Shown: positions 9,339 to 19,436 of the stretch, in pieces | Layout: every line of letters starts with the position of its first letter | Position numbering within the stretch: position 1 is the first letter of the stretch | Origin: Chitinophagaceae bacterium | GTDB lineage: Bacteria > Bacteroidota > Bacteroidia > Chitinophagales > Chitinophagaceae | Assembly: GCA_014879545.1 (NCBI GenBank) | Contig: JACSRV010000140.1 | Location: forward strand, 1 to 39,347 | Reading direction: 5' to 3' | Length of the DNA stretch: 39,347 bases | Translations under genes and position numbers: made by a program | The notes under the pieces: generated by a model | Seen by the model: the letters and a program-made list of their open reading frames with translations, nothing else | Databases searched by the model: none | What the model was told of the DNA's origin: nothing

Positions 9339-11051
9339 GTGAGCAAGAACAAGATAAAACAGGCCGGAGGCATTGATCGATCTACCCAACGAACAGCGAC
9401 TGCTGACGCGGGTAGTGCATTTCGTATCCCATACCCGGTGCTGCTGCTTATTGCTGCAGTGCTGCTGGTTTACCTGCCCTCATTGTCACTGGGTTTTACC
9501 GAGCTGGATGATAGTATTTTCATTAAAGAATTCAGAGCGTTTAATGAGGACACTTCCAACCTGATAGCGTCATTCTCGCGAGGACTTTTCGATGCTGTAA
9601 AGGACCCTTACTACCGTCCCCTGTTCTCCGATGCGATGATCCTCAATTACCAGATGAGTGGTGAGGAGCCTTTCGGATATCATCTTGTGAACGTACTGCT
9701 GCATATGGGAGTAGTGGTAATGTTATACTGGTTGCTCCTTCGCCTCGGCATAACGGCTGCCAATTCGTTTTATCTCTCGGTTATTTTCGCGGTACATCCT
9801 GTGCTCACTCAGGCCGTTACGTGGATACCGGGCCGCAATGATACGCTGCTGGCTTTGTTCGTGGTTCCGTTTCTATATCATTCGCTGGGATATGCTCACT
9901 CAGGCAAAGCAAAGTCGCTGGTGCTTTCCGGGTTGTTCCTTTTGTTGGCGTTCTTCACCAAAGAGACCGCGGTGTTTGCTGCACCTGCCGCATTTTGCTT
10001 GCTGGTGTTATATAAAGGTCTGCGTTGGAATGATAAGAATTTGCTTGTTCAGTATGGAGTTTGGGCCGGTTGTTTTCTGTTATGGTATGCGGCACGATCG
10101 GCTGCTACTATTCAGTCGTCGGGTATAGGTTCTGCCGCAGCGTTTAGTGATATGGTTCATCGTTTACCGGTGATCATACAATACATAGGAAAGATATTTT
10201 TGCCGGTAAATCAAAGTGTATTCCCTACTCAGGAGGACACTGTCGTGTATTTCGGATTGATGGGCATCGTGCTGTTCGGAGCGCTTGTCGCGCTTTCGTC
10301 CAACCGAAGTTCTGAGTCGCTCGAGGCGTTGGCGGGTGCATTGGGTATCTTCCTGTTATTCCTCATGCCTGCGTTGCTGGTGCCTGCCGCGCTTAACCAA
10401 CAAACGTTCGAACATAGGCTCTATTTACCGGCTATCGGTGTTCTGCTGGCGTTACCACATACTGCGCTGCTCAACAATAGATTTTCAGAGAAACAGCGTG
10501 CCGCCGTTATTGGTGTGTTGTGTGGTGTATTGGCGCTGCTGAATGTGCGCCATCAGCACAATTTCTCCGATCCGCTCACATTCTGGACAAGTGCCGCCGA
10601 AACATCGCCCAACTCTGCGTATGCGAATATGATGCTGGCCGCGCGTCTCGATAAGACAGAGAATGCACGGTCCGAGCAATTATTCCGTAAAGCATACAAG
10701 CTGAACCCCAAAGAGAAATACCTCAATTTCTACATGGCAGAGATGTTGCAGCGCAAGGATTCTGTTATGGCGTCAGAACCATATTTGCTGGTGGAGAAAA
10801 AGATCTCGGACTACGTGCAGTGCGATTTCCTGCTGGCGCGCGTGGCTATGGAGAAAAGGGACCTTAACGGTTCAATAGGTTATCTGGAACGTTACTTGCA
10901 GCGTGATCCATACAATCCGATGGCTCATAACAATCTGCTGCTATTGTATGTGGACACCCAACAGCCCGACAAAGCAAGGAATCTGATTAGAAGTATGCAA
11001 CAGAAGGGTATGGATGTGCCGGCCCCGCTAAGAGCAAAGTTGGGTATGTGA
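9339..11051 (+). CDS. Multi-TM protein with C-terminal TPR-like region (glycosyltransferase/TMTC-like)
   Basis: GTG start; ELDDSIFIKE...YYRPLF...GYHLVNVLLHMGVVVMLYWLLLRLG...VHPVLTQAVTWIPGRNDTLLALF, similar to membrane TPR proteins; C-terminal TPR-like helices. Confidence 0.7.
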   Translation: MSKNKIKQAGGIDRSTQRTATADAGSAFRIPYPVLLLIAAVLLVYLPSLSLGFTELDDSIFIKEFRAFNEDTSNLIASFSRGLFDAVKDPYYRPLFSDAMILNYQMSGEEPFGYHLVNVLLHMGVVVMLYWLLLRLGITAANSFYLSVIFAVHPVLTQAVTWIPGRNDTLLALFVVPFLYHSLGYAHSGKAKSLVLSGLFLLLAFFTKETAVFAAPAAFCLLVLYKGLRWNDKNLLVQYGVWAGCFLLWYAARSAATIQSSGIGSAAAFSDMVHRLPVIIQYIGKIFLPVNQSVFPTQEDTVVYFGLMGIVLFGALVALSSNRSSESLEALAGALGIFLLFLMPALLVPAALNQQTFEHRLYLPAIGVLLALPHTALLNNRFSEKQRAAVIGVLCGVLALLNVRHQHNFSDPLTFWTSAAETSPNSAYANMMLAARLDKTENARSEQLFRKAYKLNPKEKYLNFYMAEMLQRKDSVMASEPYLLVEKKISDYVQCDFLLARVAMEKRDLNGSIGYLERYLQRDPYNPMAHNNLLLLYVDTQQPDKARNLIRSMQQKGMDVPAPLRAKLGM

Positions 11052-11061
11052 TTTGCAGATA

Positions 11062-11775
11062 TCAAATAACTAAAGTTGCGGTAATTGGCATGTGGTCGCT
11101 CCATTTTATCCACGATTCCGGTTCTCCAACCTCAAGGGCGGTGTCATTTGATGAGAGAATTGCCTCGTCGGCAAAAACATAGTCTATGTGATAAGGCTTG
11201 AGTAGGTTTTTCTGAAGAAAGAATGTGGGCACAAGTTCTTTACCCGGCAATTCATTCCGAAGATGGTGATACGCACTGACAATGCCAAAGTTGCTAAGTT
11301 CAAAAGTGACATCGGAATGGTTCCAGTTTCGTGTCCGTGTGTCCCATATTGGGTTGCTGTTAAGGTCGCCTGCGATTATTGAATCTGACAACCTGTCTTT
11401 ATGGCGACGGATAAATTGCCAGAGTTGTCCAATATATCTGTATGTAGGCATCTTCGCGCCATGACACCATGCAGCGACAATATTTACTTTGTTTGACAAT
11501 GAGAACGGAATAAAGTACTCAAGCCCGTTTACGTCCCATTCAAGACGTGTAATATGATGACCGCTAGGACTAAAGACTCCAAGCCCCTTGTGTCGACTGG
11601 CACCTATCCATAACGCGTTATGTCCCCAGGTCTTATAGCCTTCGTCTTTTGTAAAAGCTGGATCCTCGCATTCCTGAATAATGTAAACATCCGCATTGAG
11701 GCGCGCAATTTCTTTATACTTCTCACGAAACTTCCCATTACAATTCCAAGTAACTATTTTGAGTGGCTGAGACAT
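11062..11775 (-). CDS. Endonuclease/exonuclease/phosphatase family protein
   Basis: LKIVTWNCNGKFREKYKEI, DVYIIQECED, IIAGDLNSN, YVFADEAI, WSDHMPITATL, the canonical EEP motifs. Confidence 0.88.
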   Translation of the reverse strand: MSQPLKIVTWNCNGKFREKYKEIARLNADVYIIQECEDPAFTKDEGYKTWGHNALWIGASRHKGLGVFSPSGHHITRLEWDVNGLEYFIPFSLSNKVNIVAAWCHGAKMPTYRYIGQLWQFIRRHKDRLSDSIIAGDLNSNPIWDTRTRNWNHSDVTFELSNFGIVSAYHHLRNELPGKELVPTFFLQKNLLKPYHIDYVFADEAILSSNDTALEVGEPESWIKWSDHMPITATLVI

Positions 11776-11785
11776 GGACTTTGAT

Positions 11786-12082
11786 TTACGCTACATCATA
11801 CCGTTGCACCACACTCCATGCCTGAGGAGGTGCTGCAAACATTGCCTTCGTAATTCCCCATGTTTCCTTGAAGAATTCTGAAAATCGGTAATGGTCCAAA
11901 TCACTCTCGGAGTCCCAATGGCTGTACGTGAAAAATATTTCAGGTTGCTTCTTGTCTTGCCAAAGCTCCAGATGCCTGCAACCATCAAAATGACGGATGC
12001 GGTCTTTTCGTTCGTTGAACATCGCTACAAACTCATCTGTTTTGTCAGCCCTGAAGGTCATCTGCACTATACGTACTATCAT
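11786..12082 (-). CDS. Antibiotic biosynthesis monooxygenase (ABM)-like domain protein
   Basis: MIVRIVQMTFRADKTDEFVAMFNERKDRIRHFDGCRHLELWQDKKQPEIFFTYSHWDSESDLDHYRFSEFF. Confidence 0.75.
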   Translation of the reverse strand: MIVRIVQMTFRADKTDEFVAMFNERKDRIRHFDGCRHLELWQDKKQPEIFFTYSHWDSESDLDHYRFSEFFKETWGITKAMFAAPPQAWSVVQRYDVA

Positions 12083-12858
12083 TCAAACGTGATTTTTAGG
12101 TAATTATGCTTACTTCCGGTTCTTAGTCCGAACAGGCTGGCGGCGCTGCCCTGATTCACGCAGATCTCCAACAGACCGTTTCTGTTAAACCTGCATAGCA
12201 GCTCGCCCGGGGGCACATCTGCATAGCTACCGGAAATGGTATTCAGTTCGGTAACATGCATGATATCGAGCCGGAACCGGTTGCCTGAGTTCATTTCTTC
12301 GAAGTACTCTCTGTGTATATTGGTAACCGCATTTCCAAAGTGATCTACATATTGCACATCCACGTTTGAATCTGCTTGTTTCTCGTCTTTCTTTGTTTCC
12401 ACCTTTTCCATAGGCGAAAGGTGAATGGACGGTAGCTGGTCGACGCTGCCGTTTGCTATCATAGATACGCACTTTGCAGCTGCCGACAGCCAGTCTGCAA
12501 ATGAATTCCCCGCCTGCAATTCAAATGAAAGCCGCCCCTCAGGTACATTAATTACCAGTGCTGCCGGAAGTATCCCGTTATCGGGTGCAATGAAATAGTG
12601 CCCCTCATGGTACACGCATACCAGTCGCGGCACAGCGTCATGATATACATCGACCAGAACCAGATGCACAGTGCCGGGCGCAAAGTGCGGATACGAAGAT
12701 CGAAGCACATAGCTTGCCATATCCTTTCGGAAAGGCTGAATCTCGTGGCTCACATCAATAACCCGGGTATCGGGCAGTGCCGACAGAAGAATGCCCCGTG
12801 CCATGCCTGCCGACGCGTCATGCGTCCCGAAGTCTGTTATGAGTGTTACGATTGCCAA
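12079..12858 (-). CDS. SAM hydroxide adenosyltransferase (DUF62/chlorinase-fluorinase family)
   Basis: MAIVTLITDFGTHDASAGMARGIL, VIDVSHEIQPF, VDPGV-like LVLVDVYHDAVPR, APDNGILPAAL, VDHFGNAVTNI. ATGA overlap with the downstream gene. Confidence 0.85.
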   Translation of the reverse strand: MAIVTLITDFGTHDASAGMARGILLSALPDTRVIDVSHEIQPFRKDMASYVLRSSYPHFAPGTVHLVLVDVYHDAVPRLVCVYHEGHYFIAPDNGILPAALVINVPEGRLSFELQAGNSFADWLSAAAKCVSMIANGSVDQLPSIHLSPMEKVETKKDEKQADSNVDVQYVDHFGNAVTNIHREYFEEMNSGNRFRLDIMHVTELNTISGSYADVPPGELLCRFNRNGLLEICVNQGSAASLFGLRTGSKHNYLKITFE

Positions 12859-12875
12859 TGTGATTCAGTCTGTAA

Positions 12876-12883
12876 CAAAAGTA
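12876..12883 (-). promoter_or_regulatory. Candidate -7 element TACTTTTG (minus strand)
   Basis: CAAAAGTA on + strand, 17-18 nt upstream of the SAM hydrolase start. Confidence 0.45.
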
Positions 12884-12919
12884 CGATACAGCCGGTGTAT
12901 TTATTAGTGAATACAGGCG

Positions 12920-12927
12920 TAAGTTTG
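12920..12927 (+). promoter_or_regulatory. Candidate -7 element TAAGTTTG
   Basis: TAnnTTTG match 28 nt upstream of ATG 12955. Confidence 0.45.
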
Positions 12928-12954
12928 CGTTGCGGCAACTGCCGCTTCTTGACT

Positions 12955-13533
12955 ATGGAATTGGTGATCGCTTCAAACAACAAGGGTAAGATCCGCGAGA
13001 TAAGGGAAATGTTGCAACAGGTGCAGTTGCTTTCCCTTCAGGACATCGGGTTCACAGAAGATACACCAGAGCCCTGGCACACATTTGAAGAGAATGCGTA
13101 CGCCAAGGCAAAAGCAGTATATGATTTCTGCGGTAAGAGTGTTTTTGCCGATGACAGCGGTATTTGCGTCCCTCATCTTGGTGGTGCGCCGGGCGTAGAT
13201 AGTGCCCATTATTCAGGCTCGCGCGATGATGAGGCCAACCTGCAGCATCTGCTGCGCAATATGAACGGTGTTGCCGACAGAGCTGCCTATTACAAGGCAG
13301 TTATTTGTCTTATATGGAGCGGAGAGGTCCACTATTTCGAGGGTACTTGCGAAGGGACGCTATTGGAGCACAAACGCGGCACAGGTGGTTTCGGATATGA
13401 TCCGGTATTTGTGCCGGCGGGTTACGAATTGACTTTTGCTGAGTTGTCGCCGGAGATCAAGAACGCGATCAGTCATCGTGGCAAGGCAGTGCGAAAGATG
13501 GTTGAGTTTATTAACGAAAGGATCAACGGCTGA
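12955..13533 (+). CDS. Non-canonical purine NTP pyrophosphatase, RdgB/HAM1 family (XTP/dITP diphosphatase)
   Basis: MELVIASNNKGKIREIREML, TFEENAYAKAKAVYDF, FADDSGICV, GGFGYDPVF. The ORF-track start at 12598 is too far upstream. Confidence 0.93.
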   Translation: MELVIASNNKGKIREIREMLQQVQLLSLQDIGFTEDTPEPWHTFEENAYAKAKAVYDFCGKSVFADDSGICVPHLGGAPGVDSAHYSGSRDDEANLQHLLRNMNGVADRAAYYKAVICLIWSGEVHYFEGTCEGTLLEHKRGTGGFGYDPVFVPAGYELTFAELSPEIKNAISHRGKAVRKMVEFINERING

Positions 13534-13534
13534 T

Positions 13535-14536
13535 ATGAAGTTTTCAATAGGGGATAAGGTAGTGCTGAAGCGCACAGGGGAGGAGGGACGTGTCACCGCC
13601 TTCATAGACAAACAACTCATAGAAGTAGAGGTGAACGGGACTGCGTTTCCTGTTTATCTCGAAGAGGTCGATCATCCCTACCTCCGTTGGTTCACCGAAA
13701 AGACTGTTGTCAAAAAGAAGCCCCTGCCGGCCGAGCAGATCCCCGTGGAGAAGCCCCTGGCGCGCCCGCAACGATTGGCACGTGGCGTTTATCTTTCCTT
13801 CATTCCTGTTTTTCGTATGGTAGATATGGAAGAGATGGCCACCCACGTAAAGGTCTATCTGCTGAATGAGTTGCCGGTGAACGTCCGGTTCAGCTACGAT
13901 GTTCGTGTGAAGGAGAGTAGTGTATTCATGCACGAGGGTTCATTGCACGCCTTTGGTAATCTGTATCTCCATACCATAGAGTATCAGGATATGAATGACC
14001 AACCCCGGTTCAACTGGGAGCTTACAGATGTGCAGAACGAAGATAATGGTGAGGAAGCCGGTACTCTGCGCATAAAACCTGCAAAGCTATTCGGGCATAT
14101 TTCTGATGTCCTGGCCGGAAAGAGCCCTTCTTTCGACTACTGCCTGATAGATAGCTTCGGTCCTAAAAAGGACGAACCGCAGCCGGTGAGTACACCCGTT
14201 GTCCGCCGATCGGTAGTAGAGCCGGTAACTACCCGCAATATCGAAAGCCCGGTGCACGAACTTGATCTGCATATAGAGCAATTGGTCAGTAACACGCGTG
14301 GCCTCACGAATGCCGAGATCATCCAGATACAGCTCAGTACCCTGCAGCGGTATGTTCATCTGGCCATTGTGCACCGGCAAGAGCGAATGGTAGTGATACA
14401 CGGACTTGGTAAGGGCAAGCTGCGCGATGAAGTGCATGCCGTGTTGAAAAAGGTGCCCGAGGTGGCCAGGTATAAGAACGAATGGAGCGGCAAATATGGC
14501 TTTGGAGCCACAGAGGTTTGGTTCCGGTACATATAG
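13535..14536 (+). CDS. DUF2027 and Smr domain-containing protein
   Basis: MKFSIGDKVVLKRTGEEGRVTAF...; C-terminal ELDLHIEQL...VIHGLGKGKLRDEVHAVLKKVPEVARYKNEWSGKYGFGATEVWF Smr motif (HGxGxGxLR). Confidence 0.88.
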   Translation: MKFSIGDKVVLKRTGEEGRVTAFIDKQLIEVEVNGTAFPVYLEEVDHPYLRWFTEKTVVKKKPLPAEQIPVEKPLARPQRLARGVYLSFIPVFRMVDMEEMATHVKVYLLNELPVNVRFSYDVRVKESSVFMHEGSLHAFGNLYLHTIEYQDMNDQPRFNWELTDVQNEDNGEEAGTLRIKPAKLFGHISDVLAGKSPSFDYCLIDSFGPKKDEPQPVSTPVVRRSVVEPVTTRNIESPVHELDLHIEQLVSNTRGLTNAEIIQIQLSTLQRYVHLAIVHRQERMVVIHGLGKGKLRDEVHAVLKKVPEVARYKNEWSGKYGFGATEVWFRYI

Positions 14537-14640
14537 GGAGCACCTCCCGTTGTCTGAGAAGATTTTTTCACTTTGCCGCGTTCGCGCGTTGGGTATTATT
14601 GTTGTACTTTCGGAGTAGTATATTAAATCTGTGATCTATC

Positions 14641-15777
14641 ATGAGTGACATGCCTGTTACGGTACGCCGTTCAATTGAACTTCTTGGTTTGTGCGCGTTG
14701 GGTGTTGTGGTCAATGTGGGGCAAAGTGTCATAATGCCGTTGCTGATGGCGGTTTTCCTGTCGCTGCTCCTATTGCCTGTCCTACGGTGGTTGCGTGCTC
14801 GTCGTGTTCCCGAGGTGATCGCAATTACTTTGTGCATAGTGTTGGTGTTGTTGATAGCATCCGGCATCACGGCGTTTTTGCTGTATCAGATCGGCGGCTT
14901 TCTCAGCGATCTCGACGCCATTCAAACAAACCTTACTGCCCATTGGAATAGCCTCAGCGAGTGGATAAGCGCTAAGACGCACTTCACCATGAAGCAGCAG
15001 ATGGCGCTCATAAAGCAGCAGGGCACCGGCCTCTCTGAAAACATCTCAGGTTATTTCCGCGATGCCTTCAGCTCAGTTAGTAATATTTTTATCTTCCTGG
15101 GTTTGTTACCGATTTATATCTTCCTCATTCTCTATTACCGCAATCTCCTCATTCATTTCATCTACATGTGGTTTGATGAGACACAGCACCAGCGGGTGAA
15201 AGAAGTGGTGCGCGAGACGGAGGTGATAGTTAAGTATTACTTGCTGGGCCTGCTCATTCAGATCACTTACCTCACAGTATTGTTGGGGGGCATACTGTTG
15301 TTGTTCGGCATACAGCACGCTATTCTCATCGGTGTCACTTTTGCCATTCTTAACCTCATTCCCTATGTAGGTGCACTCATCGGAAACCTTATAGGAGTGC
15401 TGCTCACACTCACTACATCGCAGGAGCTGTGGCAGATATGGGCTGTGCTTGGCACTATTGCATTTGTTCAGTTTTTGGATAACAACATACTTATGCCCCG
15501 CATTGTAGGCTCTAAAGTGCGTATCAACGCGCTCGTGAGTATTGTGGGCATTGTGCTGGGTGGCGCGCTTGCCGACATCTCAGGCATGATCTTGTCCATA
15601 CCTGTTATGGCAGTGCTGAAGATCATTTTCGATAAGTCGCGTCATATGCGTCAGTGGGGACTCTTGCTGGGTGATACACGCCCCGAGCCGGCCTTGGGTG
15701 AGCACATAACACAGGTGAGGCAGGAGTTGGAGCGGCGCCATGACGATGAAATAGATAAGAGACTCCTTGACGATTGA
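14641..15777 (+). CDS. AI-2E family transporter (UPF0118 permease)
   Basis: Multi-TM; LNLIPYVGALIGNLIGVLLTL and FVQFLDNNILMPRIVGSKVRINALVSIVGIVLGGALADISGMILSIPVMAVLKIIFD. Confidence 0.9.
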   Translation: MSDMPVTVRRSIELLGLCALGVVVNVGQSVIMPLLMAVFLSLLLLPVLRWLRARRVPEVIAITLCIVLVLLIASGITAFLLYQIGGFLSDLDAIQTNLTAHWNSLSEWISAKTHFTMKQQMALIKQQGTGLSENISGYFRDAFSSVSNIFIFLGLLPIYIFLILYYRNLLIHFIYMWFDETQHQRVKEVVRETEVIVKYYLLGLLIQITYLTVLLGGILLLFGIQHAILIGVTFAILNLIPYVGALIGNLIGVLLTLTTSQELWQIWAVLGTIAFVQFLDNNILMPRIVGSKVRINALVSIVGIVLGGALADISGMILSIPVMAVLKIIFDKSRHMRQWGLLLGDTRPEPALGEHITQVRQELERRHDDEIDKRLLDD

Positions 15778-15810
15778 GACAGTCTGAAATTACGTACATA
15801 TCAACTGATT

Positions 15811-16224
15811 ATGGAACCAAGACATCCGTTGCCTCCATTTACCGAGGAGACTGCCAAACAGAAAATACAGATGGCGGAAGACGCCTGGAACAGCAAAGAC
15901 CCGGAGCGTGTCTCCAAAGCGTACACACCCGACAGCGAGTGGCGCAATCGCAACGTTTTCTTGCGTGGCCGCGACGAGATCATCGCCTTTCTGAAAGACA
16001 AATGGGCGAAGGAACAGGACTATAAACTTAAGAAGGAATACTGGGCACACACCGGCAATCGGATAGCCGTGCGCTTTGAGTATGAATATCACAACGATGC
16101 CGGTCAATGGTTCCGTGCGTATGGAAACGAGAATTGGGAGTTTGACGAGAATGGCTATATGGCAAAACGCTTCGCCAGCATCAACGACCTTCCTATTGAC
16201 GAGAAAGACAGGAAGTTCCGCTAG
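15811..16224 (+). CDS. DUF1348 / NTF2-like (SnoaL-like) protein
   Basis: [58 protein letters not shown]. Confidence 0.85.
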   Translation: MEPRHPLPPFTEETAKQKIQMAEDAWNSKDPERVSKAYTPDSEWRNRNVFLRGRDEIIAFLKDKWAKEQDYKLKKEYWAHTGNRIAVRFEYEYHNDAGQWFRAYGNENWEFDENGYMAKRFASINDLPIDEKDRKFR

Positions 16225-17198
16225 CCCTTCCCGTGTTTGGCATCAGCCCATACATTTTCCGTATTCCATTCCAGCTGTTCTGCAAATGGCTCTTTGCGTT
16301 CGGGGCAGTCCTGCATGCTGCACAATCGGCACTGGTAGTGCATGCAGCTATCTATGTGAATGAACAATTCCACTCGGTTACTGAAGTGCGATTGTATCAG
16401 CGTTTCAAGTGCGTGTATCTCTCGGTCGGCATCTTCCACCTTTTGATACCAGGGCAGCGTGAGGTGGGCATCTATGTGCAGTAGTTCCCCATAGTGTATA
16501 ACACGTAGGTTGTGCAGATCCACCCATTGTGCCTTGCGGTTTTTCTGCAACAGATCTATCACTTTCGCCAGTGTGCCCATATCCATCTCATCCATCATGC
16601 CCGACAGCGATTTTCTCAATACCCTGTATCCTGTCACTATCGTCACTACTGCGAACACCAATGCCACTGCACTATCCAGCCATGGGTACTTCCCGTTCGT
16701 TATCAGCAAGAGCCCCACGCCCACAACCACTGCGATGGTAGAGTAGGCATCTGACAGCAGATGACTCCCTGCCGATTCCAGCACCATGCTATGCAGCTTT
16801 TTGCCTTGTCTTACTGCATATTTGCCCGCAGCAAAGTTCAGCGCGCCGGCCCCCGTAACTATCATCAATCCTATGTCAAGGTGCTGGATAGTATGTGGCG
16901 TCATCAGCTGATGTATCGCCTCGTAGATGATCAATAGCCCTGCTACAATGATCAATGTTCCCTCCACAGCTGATGAGATGAATTCTACTTTGCCGTGGCC
17001 ATACGGGTGATTGGTATCGCGTGGCCGCGCCGACATTACCACACTGAAAAGACCCAGAAAACCTGCCACAACGTTCACTATCCCCTCCAGTGCATCGGTC
17101 AGCACAGTCACCGATCCTGTTAGCCACCAGGCCAGCATCTTGCCACCAAACAGCACCACAGACAGTAAAGCAATGTAACGTTGGATCCTTACAGGCAT
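16221..17198 (-). CDS. Cation diffusion facilitator family transporter
   Basis: [52 protein letters not shown]-terminal cysteine-rich [15 protein letters not shown]. Confidence 0.9.
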   Translation of the reverse strand: MPVRIQRYIALLSVVLFGGKMLAWWLTGSVTVLTDALEGIVNVVAGFLGLFSVVMSARPRDTNHPYGHGKVEFISSAVEGTLIIVAGLLIIYEAIHQLMTPHTIQHLDIGLMIVTGAGALNFAAGKYAVRQGKKLHSMVLESAGSHLLSDAYSTIAVVVGVGLLLITNGKYPWLDSAVALVFAVVTIVTGYRVLRKSLSGMMDEMDMGTLAKVIDLLQKNRKAQWVDLHNLRVIHYGELLHIDAHLTLPWYQKVEDADREIHALETLIQSHFSNRVELFIHIDSCMHYQCRLCSMQDCPERKEPFAEQLEWNTENVWADAKHGKG

Positions 17199-17273
17199 CT
17201 TGTAAAACTAAAGATCGTTGGGTGGAATATCAAGAGATGTTTCCGCCCAACGATCCGTATATGATTTGTACCC

Positions 17274-19382
17274 TTACGGGTGTGTTTCTTTGTACTTGGC
17301 TATTACTCCGTCCAGATGTTTGATGAACTTCGCCACATCAGGGTCGTAACTATATCCCTTTTCTGCCAGTTTATTGCCGTTTTCATCAACAAAGAAGTAG
17401 AACGGCTGTGTGTTTGCTCCGAATTTTGATGCCTGCAGATCAGATATTTTATTGCCCACAGTAATGACTTGTGAGTTCAGGTCTTTAGAGAAATGCTGCT
17501 CGCTTTCAGGCAGGTCCACGCTATTGAAATCGCAATACAATGACGCAATAATAAAGTCTTCCTTGAGCCGTTTTGCAACTTCCGGATCGGACCACACTTC
17601 CCCTTCCATTTTTCGGCAGTTTGCACAATTAATGCCTGTAAAGTCAAGCAGCACGGGTTTCTTCAGGGCTTTGGACGCCGCCAACGCTTCTTCATAATCA
17701 AAGAAAGTTACCAGGCCAAGCTTTTTTACTACATAGGGCTCGTTTGGCTTCAGTTCCTTGACATACTTTACTGGGCGTATTCCTCCTATATCTTCCGAAT
17801 GTTCACTGGCACTACCACCTCCACCAAACGAGTCGAAGGTGCCGGGAGGCGGCAGGAATGCGCTCATGCCATTCAGCGGTGCGCCCCACATACCCGGCAA
17901 CAGGTAGGTTGCGAACGTGAACGAGATAATAGCCATGAACAATTTGAAGATGGATACATACTCTTGTCCATACAGATTCTTTGCCGGAGCGTCATCGTGC
18001 GACAGTTTCAGTTTGCCCAGCAGGTAGAAGCCAAGCAGCAACGATATCACTATCCAGCAGGCAATGAATATCTCCCTGTCCAGCAGGCGCCATCCCTGTG
18101 CCAGATCAGCATTTGAAAGGAATTTCAATGCCAGCATCAGTTCCAGGAATCCCAGCACCACTTTCACCTGGTTAAGCCAGCCGCCCGATGATGCCATTTT
18201 ATTCAGCATGCCCGGGAATATCGCAAACAATGCAAATGGCAATGCCAGACCTATTGAGAATCCGAACATACCAACGGCCGGGCCCGCAATACCGCCCTTG
18301 CCCGCCAACACCAGCAATGGTCCTACTATAGGGCCTGTACACGAGAACGATACAATAGCCAGCGTGAGCGCCATGAAGAAGATGCCACCAAAGCTGCCTA
18401 CACCTGCCTTGGAGTCGGTCTTACTGGTCCACGAAGACGGAAGTGTTATCTCAAACGCTCCCAGGAAGGAGATACCGAACAGCACGAAGATGAAGAAGAA
18501 GAACAGGTTCGCTATCCAGTTGGTAGAAAGGGTATTCAATGCATTAGATCCGAATATGGCAGAGATGGCCACGCCCAGAACCGTAAAGATGATGATGATT
18601 GAAGCCGAATAATACAGCGCGTTCCTGATGCCTTCTTTGCGGGTCTTGCTGCGCTTGGTAAAGAAGCTCACCGTAATAGGTATCATCGAATACACACATG
18701 GCGTTATTACAGCCGCAAGTCCGCCGCCAATAGCCGCGAGGAATAACCACAGCAATGACTTGCTGCCACCTTCCTCTGCAGGTGCTGTATCAGGTGTTGG
18801 TGCTTTTGCCGTATCGGTTGGCGCATTGTTGCTGTTTGTTGCAGCGGCAGTAGCTGTTGAATCAACTTGCGCTGAATCGGCAACTGAAGAATCAGGTGCT
18901 CCGCCGGCATCAGTTACTGTTATAGTAAAGGGAACATTCTTGGGCGGAAGGCACATTTTATCGTCGCACACCTGGTAGGTATAAATGCCCTTGATGGTGG
19001 TGTTGCGCGCTATCGTCAGTTTCTGTGTGTAGTCTACATTGTCGTGAAAGTAGGTAACAATGCCGTCCACGCCATCCATGGGGCCGGTGATGTTGTGTCC
19101 TTTTTCTTTCACTTTCCCAGACACTGTGAAATCCGCAGTCTTCCTGAATTTGAATTCAGGTGGTATCTGCAGTCCGTCACCACCCGGTGTCAACGACCAA
19201 ATATGCCATCCTTTTGCCAGTTTCAGGTGAAAGGTCACCTCATATTCGTTACCCTGAATCTTTTTCGTTTCTATCTGCCACGTGGTAGGGTCCTTGGTTA
19301 TCTGCGCTATTGCGCTGCCTGCGCCCCACAGGCACATCATGGCTATCAGCAGTATTTTGGTCAGCTTCGTCATACTTGACAT
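17274..19382 (-). CDS. DsbD-type thiol:disulfide interchange protein (N-terminal DsbD-alpha-like domain, TM domain, C-terminal thioredoxin-like domain)
   Basis: N-terminal PTTWQIETKKIQGNEYEVTFHLKLAKGWHIWSLTPGGDGLQIPPEF; TM ITPCVYSMIPITVSFF...SFSCTGPIVGPLL; C-terminal FTGINCANCRKMEGEVW (CxxC). Confidence 0.9.
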   Translation of the reverse strand: MSSMTKLTKILLIAMMCLWGAGSAIAQITKDPTTWQIETKKIQGNEYEVTFHLKLAKGWHIWSLTPGGDGLQIPPEFKFRKTADFTVSGKVKEKGHNITGPMDGVDGIVTYFHDNVDYTQKLTIARNTTIKGIYTYQVCDDKMCLPPKNVPFTITVTDAGGAPDSSVADSAQVDSTATAAATNSNNAPTDTAKAPTPDTAPAEEGGSKSLLWLFLAAIGGGLAAVITPCVYSMIPITVSFFTKRSKTRKEGIRNALYYSASIIIIFTVLGVAISAIFGSNALNTLSTNWIANLFFFFIFVLFGISFLGAFEITLPSSWTSKTDSKAGVGSFGGIFFMALTLAIVSFSCTGPIVGPLLVLAGKGGIAGPAVGMFGFSIGLALPFALFAIFPGMLNKMASSGGWLNQVKVVLGFLELMLALKFLSNADLAQGWRLLDREIFIACWIVISLLLGFYLLGKLKLSHDDAPAKNLYGQEYVSIFKLFMAIISFTFATYLLPGMWGAPLNGMSAFLPPPGTFDSFGGGGSASEHSEDIGGIRPVKYVKELKPNEPYVVKKLGLVTFFDYEEALAASKALKKPVLLDFTGINCANCRKMEGEVWSDPEVAKRLKEDFIIASLYCDFNSVDLPESEQHFSKDLNSQVITVGNKISDLQASKFGANTQPFYFFVDENGNKLAEKGYSYDPDVAKFIKHLDGVIAKYKETHP

Positions 19383-19436
19383 CTTCTTTTTCCTTTGTTA
19401 CTAAGGGCTTTTCTTCAGCAGGGTCTCCCCTCACTA

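Noticed and set aside
12598-12954. N-terminal extension of the HAM1 ORF (Cys/His-rich)
   Set aside because: It lies antisense to the SAM hydrolase gene and across a divergent promoter; the HAM1 family starts at MELVIASNNKGK (12955).
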